Shown here in pieces: positions 43,802 through 52,260 of a stretch of 64,000 nt of DNA. The position numbers and the translations under genes are program-made. Source of the DNA: Flavobacteriia bacterium (GTDB lineage: Bacteria; Bacteroidota; Bacteroidia; Flavobacteriales; Flavobacteriaceae); assembly GCA_004293045.1 (NCBI GenBank), contig RDXY01000002.1, forward strand, positions 41,003-105,002, read 5' to 3'. The notes beneath the pieces were generated by a model that worked only from the letters and a program-made list of their open reading frames with translations, had not been told where the DNA came from and did no database searches. The number at the start of each line of letters is the position of its first letter. Within the stretch, counting starts at the first letter, position 1.

Positions 43802-44362
43802 ATGGCAAGTACATCAGATATTAGAAATGGGTTATGTATTAAATTTAACCACGATATTTATAAAATCATCGAATTCTTACACGTAAAACCAGGTAAAGGT
43901 CCTGCTTTTGTAAGAACTAAATTAAAATCGTTAACCAACGGAAAAGTATTAGACAATACGTTTTCTGCAGGTCATAAAATAGATGTAGTACGTGTTGAAA
44001 CACAAACGTACCAATTTTTATATCCAGAAGGAAATGATTTTCACTTTATGAATATCGAATCTTTTGAACAAATTACTTTAAATAGAAATATTTTAGATGC
44101 ACCAGATTTATTAAAAGAAGGTGAAAATGTAATGATTCAAATCAACACAGAAACTGATTTGCCTCTTTCTGTAGATATGGCAGCTTCTGTTGTTTTAGAA
44201 GTAACTTATACGGAACCAGGTTTAAAAGGAAATACGGCTACAAATGCTACCAAACCAGCAACAGTAGAAACAGGTGCTACCATTAATGTCCCTTTATTTA
44301 TTAATGAGGGTGATAAAATTAAAATCGATACCGCATCTGGTAAATACATGGAAAGAGTTTAA
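43802..44362 (+). CDS. efp: Translation elongation factor P
   Basis: The 186 residues match EF-P: KOW-like domain I (IRNGLCIKFNHDIYKIIEFLHVKPGKGPAFVRTKLKSL), with Lys34 at the modifiable loop tip (PGKGPA), and two OB domains. It relieves ribosome stalling at polyproline. No modification enzymes (EpmA, EarP) are encoded here, so the state of Lys34 is unknown. It lies in the lipid A cluster and is followed by a strong hairpin before the LpxD paralogue. Confidence 0.97.
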   Translation: MASTSDIRNGLCIKFNHDIYKIIEFLHVKPGKGPAFVRTKLKSLTNGKVLDNTFSAGHKIDVVRVETQTYQFLYPEGNDFHFMNIESFEQITLNRNILDAPDLLKEGENVMIQINTETDLPLSVDMAASVVLEVTYTEPGLKGNTATNATKPATVETGATINVPLFINEGDKIKIDTASGKYMERV

Positions 44363-44375
44363 CATAGTACTATCT

Positions 44376-44408
44376 AAAAAGTGAGAAGAAATAACTTTTC
44401 ACTTTTTT
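44376..44408 (+). terminator. Terminator after efp
   Basis: AAAAAGTGAGAAG (44376-44388) pairs with CTTTTCACTTTTT (44395-44407), 13 pairs with one G-T, over a 6-base loop, ending in a T-run. It likely limits read-through into the next gene, 24 bases away. Confidence 0.75.
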
Positions 44409-44431
44409 ATTGACTATTTTTATTTTATAAA

Positions 44432-45367
44432 ATGAAATTCAACAAAACCTATACATTAAAACAAATTGCAGAAATCATCAAGTCTAACTATGTTGGATCT
44501 GATGATTTTCCAGTTTATGGTATGAATGAAATTCATGTGGTAACACCAGGCGATATTGTTTTTGTAGACCATCCAAAATATTACGATAAAGCGTTGCAAT
44601 CGGCTGCTACAATTGTGCTAATAAATAAAGATGTACCCTGCCCAGAAGGTAAAGCCTTATTGATTTCGGATGATCCTTTTAGAGATTTCAATATATTGAC
44701 AAAATATTTTAGACCATTTCAATTTTCAAATGTTTCTATTTCAGAAACGGCATCAATCGGCGAAGGCACAATAATTCAACCAAATTGTTTTATAGGACAT
44801 CAGGTTCAAATTGGTAAAAATTGTTTGATTCATTCCAATGTTTCCATTTACGAAAATACTATCATTGGCGATAACGTAATTATTCATGCAGGAACTATTT
44901 TAGGGGCAGATGCTTTTTATTACAAAAAACGTACGGAAGGGTTTGATCAATTGCTATCAGGTGGACGAGTTGTTATTGAAAATAATGTAGGAATTGGGGC
45001 ACTTTGTACTATTGATAAAGGTGTAACAGGTGATACTACTATTGGTGAAGGTACTAAAATTGACAATCAGGTTCATGTAGGGCATGATACCGTTATTGGA
45101 AAAAAATGTTTAATTGCTTCTCAAACCGGAATTGCAGGTTGTGTAATAATTGAAGATGAGGTGACACTTTGGGGACAAGTAGGTACCACCAGCGGTATAA
45201 CTATTGGTGCGAAAGCTGTAATTATGGGGCAAACTGGAGTAACAAAATCTGTTGAAGGTGGAAAATCCTATTTTGGTACACCAATTGAAGAATCTCGCGA
45301 AAAATTAAAACAACTGGCTAATATTAAGCGTATCCCAGAAATACTAGTGAAACTAAAAGGGAAGTAG
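44432..45367 (+). CDS. LpxD paralogue (hexapeptide acyltransferase)
   Basis: The protein has 311 residues and repeats the LpxD layout: an N-terminal domain ([21 protein letters not shown]) and a hexapeptide beta helix with the catalytic-type His in [26 protein letters not shown]. It is 28 residues shorter than the lpxD above, and the nucleotide-binding loops differ. It may act on another UDP-sugar, or add an acyl or acetyl group to a surface sugar. Flavobacterial genomes often show such a second copy after efp. Lack of a recognisable acyl-chain ruler leaves the substrate open. Confidence 0.82.
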   Translation: MKFNKTYTLKQIAEIIKSNYVGSDDFPVYGMNEIHVVTPGDIVFVDHPKYYDKALQSAATIVLINKDVPCPEGKALLISDDPFRDFNILTKYFRPFQFSNVSISETASIGEGTIIQPNCFIGHQVQIGKNCLIHSNVSIYENTIIGDNVIIHAGTILGADAFYYKKRTEGFDQLLSGGRVVIENNVGIGALCTIDKGVTGDTTIGEGTKIDNQVHVGHDTVIGKKCLIASQTGIAGCVIIEDEVTLWGQVGTTSGITIGAKAVIMGQTGVTKSVEGGKSYFGTPIEESREKLKQLANIKRIPEILVKLKGK

Positions 45368-45469
45368 CTAAAAGTATTGCATTAGTTATCTTAAAGGTAA
45401 TGGATACCAAATTAGCAAAAAAAGTATAAAAAAAGTCTCAAAAAATTAATTTATTACTGGCAAAAAACT

Positions 45470-45477
45470 TATTTTTG
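45470..45477 (+). promoter_or_regulatory. Likely -7 box of sucD
   Basis: TATTTTTG lies 27 bases before the sucD start. No TTG is at the proper distance. Confidence 0.45.
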
Positions 45478-45504
45478 CTCAACTTTTAAAAAACAAATAA
45501 CCTC

Positions 45505-46377
45505 ATGAGTGTTTTAGTAAATAAAAATTCAAAAATTATAGTTCAAGGATTTACAGGAAGTGAAGGAACGTTTCATGCTTCCCAAATGATTGAATATGGT
45601 ACAAACGTAGTTGGAGGTGTAACGCCAGGTAAAGGGGGGACGTTACATTTAGATAGACCTGTTTTCAATACAGTTAAAGATGCTGTTAAAACAGCAGGAG
45701 CAGATACTTCAATTATTTTTGTTCCGCCAGCTTTTGCTGCAGATGCCATTATGGAAGCTGCTGATGCAGGAATTAAAGTAATTATTTGTATCACAGAAGG
45801 AATTCCAGTAGCAGATATGATTAAAGCATACGATTTTATTCAAGGTAAAGACTGTCGTTTAGTTGGTCCTAACTGTCCAGGAGTAATTACACCAGGTGAA
45901 GCTAAAGTTGGTATCATGCCAGGTTTCGTATTCAAAAAAGGAACAGTGGGTATTGTTTCTAAATCAGGAACATTAACTTACGAAGCTGCAGACCAAGTGG
46001 TAAAACAAGGTTTAGGAATAACAACTGCAATTGGTATTGGTGGCGATCCAATTATTGGAACGACTACTAAACAAGCTGTGGAATTATTAATGAACGATCC
46101 TGAAACGGAATGTATCATTATGATTGGTGAAATCGGTGGTCAATTAGAAGCGGATGCTGCAAAATGGGTGAAAGCGGATGGTAACCGTAAACCAGTTGTT
46201 GGTTTTATCGCTGGTGAAACCGCTCCAAAAGGGAGAACAATGGGGCATGCAGGTGCAATTGTTGGTGGTGCAGATGATACAGCTGAAGCTAAAAAACGCA
46301 TTATGAGAGAATGTGGTATACATGTAGTAGATTCTCCAGCAGAAATAGGAAAAAAAGTAAAAGAAATTATGGGATAA
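45505..46377 (+). CDS. sucD: Succinyl-CoA ligase, alpha subunit
   Basis: The 290 residues are the standard SucD length. [31 protein letters not shown] is the CoA-binding region, [10 protein letters not shown] and [12 protein letters not shown] follow, and the phosphorylated histidine is His248 in [10 protein letters not shown]. The enzyme converts succinyl-CoA and ADP or GDP to succinate in the citrate cycle with a SucC beta subunit. No sucC adjoins it, so the subunits are encoded apart. A hairpin terminator follows. Confidence 0.97.
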   Translation: MSVLVNKNSKIIVQGFTGSEGTFHASQMIEYGTNVVGGVTPGKGGTLHLDRPVFNTVKDAVKTAGADTSIIFVPPAFAADAIMEAADAGIKVIICITEGIPVADMIKAYDFIQGKDCRLVGPNCPGVITPGEAKVGIMPGFVFKKGTVGIVSKSGTLTYEAADQVVKQGLGITTAIGIGGDPIIGTTTKQAVELLMNDPETECIIMIGEIGGQLEADAAKWVKADGNRKPVVGFIAGETAPKGRTMGHAGAIVGGADDTAEAKKRIMRECGIHVVDSPAEIGKKVKEIMG

Positions 46378-46403
46378 TTTCCTGTATTTAAAATACATAA
46401 TTA

Positions 46404-46431
46404 TAAAAGCTCCTTTTATGGAGCTTTTATT
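46404..46431 (+). terminator. Terminator after sucD
   Basis: AAAAGCTCC and GGAGCTTTT form a perfect stem around a 6-base loop, with a short T-rich tail. Confidence 0.8.
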
Positions 46432-46486
46432 ACTTATACTAATCAAGTTCACTTAGTAATACGACTTAGTGGCAAATTAAATTAAA

Positions 46487-46915
46487 ATGGAAAAAGAATT
46501 AAAAAAATACAAATCAACAAATAGTTTTTTATTTACAACAGATGTAAACTTAGAAGAGGTTTGTAATGCTCCTGATGGCGCAAGTGGTGTTTTCTTGGTA
46601 TTTGATGCAAGTAACGAAGAAAAACAATTAATAATGGTAGGTTCAACGGGTACGGTTCAAAATGACGGTACATTGAAAGTAAAAAGTGGTGGTTTATACG
46701 ATAAAATTGTAAACGGACATCAATTTGCTAAAACGGGGAGAAAATATTCTTGGCCAGCTCAAATGAAAAAAGAAGAAATTTCTGCGTTAGAAGTAGTTTG
46801 GTATGAAACTTTTACAGGAAAAACAAAAGGCATTCCAACATTTGTTGAAGCTACTGTTTTGCAAAGTTTTTTAAAAGAAAAGGGCACACTTCCTAAATGG
46901 AATGTAGCTTTCTAA
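46487..46915 (+). CDS. GIY-YIG-like small protein
   Basis: The protein has 142 residues. SGVFLVFDASNEEKQLIMVGSTGTV resembles the two-strand start of GIY-YIG nucleases (here G-V-F and M-V-G in place of GIY and YIG). SGGLYDKIVNGHQF, the Arg-rich RKYSWP, and the ending EATVLQSFLKEKGTLPKWN, with an active-site-like Glu, fit the family's later motifs. The altered signature tyrosines leave the catalytic state open. It stands alone between hairpins. Confidence 0.55.
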   Translation: MEKELKKYKSTNSFLFTTDVNLEEVCNAPDGASGVFLVFDASNEEKQLIMVGSTGTVQNDGTLKVKSGGLYDKIVNGHQFAKTGRKYSWPAQMKKEEISALEVVWYETFTGKTKGIPTFVEATVLQSFLKEKGTLPKWNVAF

Positions 46916-46936
46916 AAAAAAAAAATAGATAAAAAA

Positions 46937-46970
46937 AATCCCGCTCTGATTGTTTTGGAGCGGGATTTGT
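46937..46970. terminator. Bidirectional terminator between the GIY-YIG-like and cytochrome peroxidase genes
   Basis: AAATCCCGCTC (46938-46948) pairs with GAGCGGGATTT (46958-46968) over an eight-to-ten-base loop. A-tract and T-rich flanks suit the two convergent genes. Confidence 0.85.
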
Positions 46971-46974
46971 TGTT

Positions 46975-48165
46975 TTAATTAAATGGGTTTGACCATTTGG
47001 GATTGGTGTACACATCTGTACCAGACAAGGTTCTTAAAAAAGCAACAACTGCATTGACTTCTGTATTTGTTAAATTTAATTGTTGTCCAAAACCATTGGG
47101 TCTCAATCTTGGGTCTAAATTAGTATTCCCAGGCGCAATATTTATTGTACCATAATGACCTATGGCTTGTTGAAGTGAAGTAATTACTCCCGTGTGCATC
47201 ATTTGCCCGTTTGTAGTTCCATCTACTTTGACTAAATCTCTTAAGGAAGGCGCTCGGGTATTTGTAATATCAATTCCGGTGTTATTAATACTACCAATTA
47301 TTCCATTGTTTCTGGTGTTAGGATCAATATCAAATTCTGGTGCGGCATGGCAGCCCGCACATCCTAAACCTCCTGCCGTTCTAACACCAGAAGCATTAAA
47401 TGTAGGTGGCGTTAAAAATAAGTTTTTACCTTGATTTTCTTGTGCTGTAAAGTTTGCAAAAGGGGCTCCGTCATTTGGTGCTCCTGCACGTCCAACATCG
47501 TATTTTGAATCGAATGATTGAATACTTCTAATAAATTGGGCTAAAGCAAATTGAATTTTAGTTTCTGTAATTTCCTCAGTACCATATACAAATTTAAATA
47601 ACTCTTTATAATAATTTATGGCACTTAATTTTGCAATTAATGCGTTAAAATTTAAATCGCCATTCGTACCACTAAATCCCATTTCTCCGTGGTCTTTAAT
47701 AGGCATAGTAGTTTGAATTTCTAAAGATGCGGCACGTTCGTCCCAAAAGAATTTAGATTCTACAGCAAAACGAGTATTAATTAATCGCATGGCGTGGCGT
47801 CCAGTAGTTCCGTTAACTCCTGTACTTGCTACATTATCATCTCCAAAAGCTACTGCTTGTTTGTGGCAACTTGAACAAGATATGGCATTATTAGAAGACA
47901 TTTTTTTATCGTAAAACAAAACTCTTCCTAAAGTAGCTCCTTTATTCGAGATAGGATTTAAAGCACTATTGTCTTTAGTAATGTATGTAGGAACGGTTTG
48001 ATTCGCATAATTGGCTAAATTATTTAAATCCACTGAACTACCAAATTCTGCTAATACCGCTGGATAAGTTTCAGTAATAGTAGTGTAATTGTCATCGTTA
48101 TTGTCATTACACGACATAACTGAAAAAGCAATTGCTAAAAAAGGTAAGATTTTGATAGGCTTCAT
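46975..48165 (-). CDS. Dihaem cytochrome-c peroxidase / MauG-like lipoprotein
   Basis: With the start at 48165 the protein has 396 residues and a lipoprotein signal (MKPIKILPFLAIAFSVMSC, lipid on Cys19), so it should be membrane-tethered. An earlier in-frame ATG 45 bases upstream would bury the signal. Two c-type haem motifs occur: CSSCH at 97-101 and CAGCH at 269-273, the CcpA/MauG pattern of high- and low-potential haems. It reduces H2O2 with electrons from periplasmic carriers, or acts as a MauG-type oxidase. FWDERAASLE is a characteristic family stretch. Confidence 0.9.
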   Translation of the reverse strand: MKPIKILPFLAIAFSVMSCNDNNDDNYTTITETYPAVLAEFGSSVDLNNLANYANQTVPTYITKDNSALNPISNKGATLGRVLFYDKKMSSNNAISCSSCHKQAVAFGDDNVASTGVNGTTGRHAMRLINTRFAVESKFFWDERAASLEIQTTMPIKDHGEMGFSGTNGDLNFNALIAKLSAINYYKELFKFVYGTEEITETKIQFALAQFIRSIQSFDSKYDVGRAGAPNDGAPFANFTAQENQGKNLFLTPPTFNASGVRTAGGLGCAGCHAAPEFDIDPNTRNNGIIGSINNTGIDITNTRAPSLRDLVKVDGTTNGQMMHTGVITSLQQAIGHYGTINIAPGNTNLDPRLRPNGFGQQLNLTNTEVNAVVAFLRTLSGTDVYTNPKWSNPFN

Positions 48166-48197
48166 AGGCTTTTTGTTTTGGTTAATATAGATTAGAC

Positions 48198-48205
48198 CAA
48201 AAATA
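48198..48205 (-). promoter_or_regulatory. Likely -7 box of the cytochrome peroxidase gene
   Basis: On the minus strand this reads TATTTTTG and lies about 30 bases upstream of the ATG at 48165. This fits the chosen start and would place the transcript start downstream of the longer alternative's first codons. Confidence 0.45.
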
Positions 48206-48254
48206 AACAAAAAGGTTTAATGTAAAAGAAGTTTTTATTACTTTAAATTATTAT

Positions 48255-48262
48255 TATATTTG
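48255..48262 (+). promoter_or_regulatory. Likely -7 box of fabG
   Basis: TATATTTG (TAnnTTTG) lies 37 bases before the fabG ATG. The -33 TTG is not evident. Confidence 0.45.
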
Positions 48263-48299
48263 ACTTTTATAAGAAAGTATATCATTTAAATAGAATTGT

Positions 48300-49046
48300 A
48301 TGAAATTATTAGAAGGAAAAGTAGCTATTATTACTGGTGCAAGTAGGGGAATTGGAAGTGGAATTGCAAAGGTGTTTGCTCAAAACGGAGCCAATGTTGC
48401 CTTTACATATAGTTCATCTGCTGAATCTGCCTTAGCATTGGAAAACGAATTAAATGCTTTAGGAATAAAATCTAAAGGATATAAATCAAATGCAGCAGAT
48501 TTTAATGAAGCACAAAAATTAGTAGATGATGTAATGGCTGATTTTGGAAATATTGATATTTTAATTAACAATGCGGGTATTACAAAAGATAATTTATTAA
48601 TGCGTATGTCTGAAGAAGATTTTGATGCGGTAATAAATATTAACTTAAAATCGGTATTTAATATGACTAAAGCGGTACAAAAAATAATGCTTAAAAATCG
48701 TGCAGGTTCTATTGTAAATATGAGTAGTGTAGTGGGAGTGAAAGGAAATGCAGGACAAGCCAATTACGCCGCTTCTAAAGCAGGTATGATTGGTTTTACT
48801 AAATCTATCGCATTAGAATTGGGTTCAAGAAATATCAGATGTAATGCGATTGCGCCTGGTTTTATTGAAACGGAAATGACAGCAAAACTTAACGAAGATG
48901 TAGTAAAAGGTTGGAGAGAATCTATTCCTTTAAAGCGCGGTGGAACTCCAGAAGATGTTGCAAATGTATGCGTATTCTTAAGTTCAGATATGAGCGCCTA
49001 TGTAACAGGACAAGTTATAAATGTAGATGGGGGAATGTTAACATAA
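48300..49046 (+). CDS. fabG: 3-oxoacyl-[acyl-carrier-protein] reductase
   Basis: The 248-residue short-chain dehydrogenase has the NADPH loop TGASRGIGSG at residues 13-22, NNAG near 90, and a catalytic Ser142/143, Tyr156 and Lys160 (YAASK). GFIETEMTAKL and the C-terminal VTGQVINVDGGM fit FabG specifically. It reduces 3-oxoacyl-ACP in fatty-acid elongation, feeding the 3-hydroxyacyl-ACP used by FabZ and LpxA/D encoded upstream. A membrane-protein gene follows after 69 bases. Confidence 0.93.
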   Translation: MKLLEGKVAIITGASRGIGSGIAKVFAQNGANVAFTYSSSAESALALENELNALGIKSKGYKSNAADFNEAQKLVDDVMADFGNIDILINNAGITKDNLLMRMSEEDFDAVININLKSVFNMTKAVQKIMLKNRAGSIVNMSSVVGVKGNAGQANYAASKAGMIGFTKSIALELGSRNIRCNAIAPGFIETEMTAKLNEDVVKGWRESIPLKRGGTPEDVANVCVFLSSDMSAYVTGQVINVDGGMLT

Positions 49047-49115
49047 AATAAGTTTATTGTTTGTAATGAAATTTGCTTACAATGAACAACAAACAAATAA
49101 CAATAAACACAAAAA

Positions 49116-51143
49116 ATGACTACAAGCACCATTCTATTAATACTACTTTCGGTTATTATTTCTGGAGTTGTTGCGTTTTATCAGTATTTATTTAAAGTCG
49201 ATAACCAAAATAAAATAAATTGGTTATTGGCTTTTTTGCGTTTTATTTCGGTTTTTTCATTGCTTTTATTGATAATTAATCCAGTAATTTCAAGAAAAAT
49301 AGTAGAAACCAATAAAATTCCGCTTGCTATTGTTGCCGATAATTCTCGTTCTATATCAGAATTAAAAGCTACTACTGATGCGGTAAAATTAGTTGAAACA
49401 CTAAACTCAAATTCCGCATTAAAAGAAAAATTTGAAATTCAAAACTATACTTTTGATGAATCATTTATCGCTGGAAAACCTTTAGACTTTAAAGGAAATC
49501 AATCAAACATTCACGATGTAGCTGTAAATTTAAAGCAATTAAATAAAAATGCATTTTACCCAGTGGTATTGATAACAGATGGAAATCAGACCATTGGGAA
49601 TGATTATGTATATGGTTTTCACGAATCTACAACTGTTTTTCCAATTGTTTTAGGTGATACTACTACCACTTTTGATTTAAAAATTAATCAGCTTAACGCG
49701 AATAAATATGCGTTTTTAAAAAATAAGTTTCCTGTAGAAGTATTCTTACAATACAATGGTAATAAGTCGGTTTCCGCTGCCTTTTCAATTGAAAAAAATG
49801 GTAAGAAAATTAGTAATCAAACGATAAATTTTGATGCTAAAAATAAAGTGCAATCGGTTCAAATTTTATTAGAAGCTGACAGAGTAGGTTTACAAAAATA
49901 CAAAGCTGTAATTTCTTCATCTGTTAAAGAAAAAAACACATATAACAATACTAAAAACTTTGCCGTTGAAGTACTGGATCAGAAAAAAGAAATCGCACTA
50001 ATTTCTGATGTTTCGCATCCAGATTTAGGTGCAATAAAACGCGCCATTGAATCTAATGTTCAACGTAAGGTAACAATTGTTAAACCTAATTCAATCAATG
50101 ATTTAAAAAAATACAATGTATTGATTTTATATCAACCAAATGCCTCTTTTAGAAAAGTATTTGAAGCTAATAAAAATTTAAAAATAAACACGTTTATTGT
50201 AACCGGAATGGCAACTGATTATACTTTATTAAATCAAATGCAATCCGATTTAGTGTTTAAATTAACCAATAAAAAAGAAAATTTTACAGCTTCATTTGTA
50301 CCTGATTTTAATCTTTTTGCTCAATCTGATATTCAGTTTTCGCAATTTCCACCATTAGAAAATCCTTTTGGAAAGATTACAGAAAAAGGAAGTGTTAACA
50401 CCTTATTGAATGCAAAAGTAAATGGCATTGAAGTTGGAAATCCTATTTTAACTTTTTCTGAAAAAGGAACTAATAGAAATGCTTATTTATTAGGTGAAAA
50501 TTCTTGGAAGTGGCGTATGGAAAGTTTTGTTTTAAATCAATCTTATGAGAAATACGACCTATTTATTGATAAGATTATTCAGTATTTATCTACTAATTCT
50601 GCAAAGAAATCACTTTTGGTGGAACACGAAAGTTTTTATAATTCTGGTGAAACCATTGAAATTTTTGCCCAATATTTTAATAAAAGTTATGAATTGGAAG
50701 AGAACGCCAATCTTTCTATCACTTTAACGAATAAAAGTACTAAATCGACAAAAAACTACAATTTCTCAAAAGCAAACAATGGTTATCAAGCTATTTTTGA
50801 TGGATTAACACCAGGTAATTACACGTTTCAAGTTAAAGAGACAACAAGTAACGCCAGTTATAACGGAACTTTTGAAGTTTTAGATTTTGATGTAGAAAAA
50901 CAATTTGTCAATCCGGATGTGTCAAAATTACAACAATTAGCCAATCAGAATAATGGCGAAATTATATATCCTAATCAAATAGACAAGTTGCTTCAGAAAT
51001 TACTTCAAAAAGAAACCTATTTACCTGTAGAAAAAACAATAATTAAAAATGCACCATTAATTGATTCTTTGTGGTTATTAATTATTATAGTTGTATCTTT
51101 AACTATCGAATGGTTTACCAGAAAGTATAACGGATTAGTATAA
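49116..51143 (+). CDS. Large membrane-anchored VWA-like protein, unknown function
   Basis: The protein has 675 residues: two N-terminal hydrophobic helices (near 3-20 and 38-57), a long extracytoplasmic part, and a C-terminal helix (LWLLIIIVVSLTIEWF). Residues 70-85 (PLAIVADNSRSISEL) have the DxSxS form of a VWA metal site, and VVLITDGNQTIG fits a later VWA strand. Beta-sandwich-like repeats follow. The architecture resembles the BatA/VWA membrane proteins of Bacteroidota but with no closer match that I can name. It lies between fabG and the VIT1-type gene on the same strand. Confidence 0.65.
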   Translation: MTTSTILLILLSVIISGVVAFYQYLFKVDNQNKINWLLAFLRFISVFSLLLLIINPVISRKIVETNKIPLAIVADNSRSISELKATTDAVKLVETLNSNSALKEKFEIQNYTFDESFIAGKPLDFKGNQSNIHDVAVNLKQLNKNAFYPVVLITDGNQTIGNDYVYGFHESTTVFPIVLGDTTTTFDLKINQLNANKYAFLKNKFPVEVFLQYNGNKSVSAAFSIEKNGKKISNQTINFDAKNKVQSVQILLEADRVGLQKYKAVISSSVKEKNTYNNTKNFAVEVLDQKKEIALISDVSHPDLGAIKRAIESNVQRKVTIVKPNSINDLKKYNVLILYQPNASFRKVFEANKNLKINTFIVTGMATDYTLLNQMQSDLVFKLTNKKENFTASFVPDFNLFAQSDIQFSQFPPLENPFGKITEKGSVNTLLNAKVNGIEVGNPILTFSEKGTNRNAYLLGENSWKWRMESFVLNQSYEKYDLFIDKIIQYLSTNSAKKSLLVEHESFYNSGETIEIFAQYFNKSYELEENANLSITLTNKSTKSTKNYNFSKANNGYQAIFDGLTPGNYTFQVKETTSNASYNGTFEVLDFDVEKQFVNPDVSKLQQLANQNNGEIIYPNQIDKLLQKLLQKETYLPVEKTIIKNAPLIDSLWLLIIIVVSLTIEWFTRKYNGLV

Positions 51144-51157
51144 TTAAAACTTCAAAT

Positions 51158-52258
51158 ATGATTAGTTTAAAAAGCATTCAAACAGAAATTGATGCCAGTT
51201 ATTTGTATAAAATACTTGCTGAAAACGAAGAAGTTGAAGCAGTTGCTGAAGTTTTTAAACAAATGAGTGAAATTGAACACAGTCACGCTGTAGCTTTTAT
51301 TCAGAAAAACAATTTAACGGAAACCGATTTGACTTTGCCTTCTTTTCGTGCTAAGACATTACATAAAATAGGAAAAGTTTTTGGTTTCGATTATGTTTTA
51401 GGCGTTTTATTGGATACTGAAAAAAGTATATCGAATTCGGTTATAGGGGCTAGAAAAAAATACAGTTCGGCACAATCCATTTCAGATACAGCTCACGTTA
51501 CGATATTAAAAAACATTTTAAATTCAACTACTAATGTGTCTGGATCCAATTTAGCTCGTTTTGAAAAAAGACATCGCTCAGTAGGAGGTAATGCCTTAAG
51601 AGCGGCTGTTTTAGGTGGAAATGACGGATTGGTTTCTAATTTTAGTTTGGTAATGGGAATTGCAGGTGCTACAAGTGGACAAACTGAAGTATTACTTGCA
51701 GGAATGGCTGGTTTGTTAGCAGGGGCGTTATCTATGGCTTTAGGCGAATGGATTTCGGTTAAAAGTTCTCAAGAATTGTATGAAAACCAAATGCAATTAG
51801 AAATGGACGAACTAGAAACTAATCCTGAAGGAGAGCGAAAAGAAATAGCTTTAATTTATATGTCTAAAGGCATTCCGCAAGACCAAGCCAATCAAATGGC
51901 CGCTGACATTATTTCAAATAAGGAGTTGGCACATCAATTTTTAATTAAAGAAGAATTAGGAATAAATGCAGAAGATTTAAAAGGTTCTGCCATGGAAGCG
52001 GCTATAACTTCTTTTGTACTTTTTGGTATGGGTGCGATAATTCCGGTTATCCCATTTTTCTTTTACGGAGGAATGAAAGCGGTAGTTATTAGTACTGCTT
52101 TAAGTGCTGTTGGCTTATTTTTAATAGGTGCTATTATTACCTTGTTTACAGGTAAAAGCGTATGGTATTCGGGATTTAGACAAGTATTATTTGGTTTGTT
52201 AGCCGCAGCAATCACTTTTGGTATAGGAAAACTAATTGGGGTGTCAGTTATTGGGTAA
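51158..52258 (+). CDS. VIT1/CCC1-family metal transporter with N-terminal ferritin-like domain
   Basis: The 366 residues comprise two parts. Residues 1-130 are a rubrerythrin-like helical domain with metal-binding pattern Ex2H (EIEHSHA near residue 46) and a second acidic helix near 75-110. Residues about 140-366 are the VIT1 (DUF125) membrane domain: GGNDGLVSNFSLVMGIAGAT, then GLLAGALSMALGEWISVKSSQEL, about five helices. The fusion is known for iron/manganese transporters, where the ferritin-like part delivers or senses metal. It starts 14 bases after the VWA-like gene. Confidence 0.85.
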   Translation: MISLKSIQTEIDASYLYKILAENEEVEAVAEVFKQMSEIEHSHAVAFIQKNNLTETDLTLPSFRAKTLHKIGKVFGFDYVLGVLLDTEKSISNSVIGARKKYSSAQSISDTAHVTILKNILNSTTNVSGSNLARFEKRHRSVGGNALRAAVLGGNDGLVSNFSLVMGIAGATSGQTEVLLAGMAGLLAGALSMALGEWISVKSSQELYENQMQLEMDELETNPEGERKEIALIYMSKGIPQDQANQMAADIISNKELAHQFLIKEELGINAEDLKGSAMEAAITSFVLFGMGAIIPVIPFFFYGGMKAVVISTALSAVGLFLIGAIITLFTGKSVWYSGFRQVLFGLLAAAITFGIGKLIGVSVIG

Positions 52259-52260
52259 TT

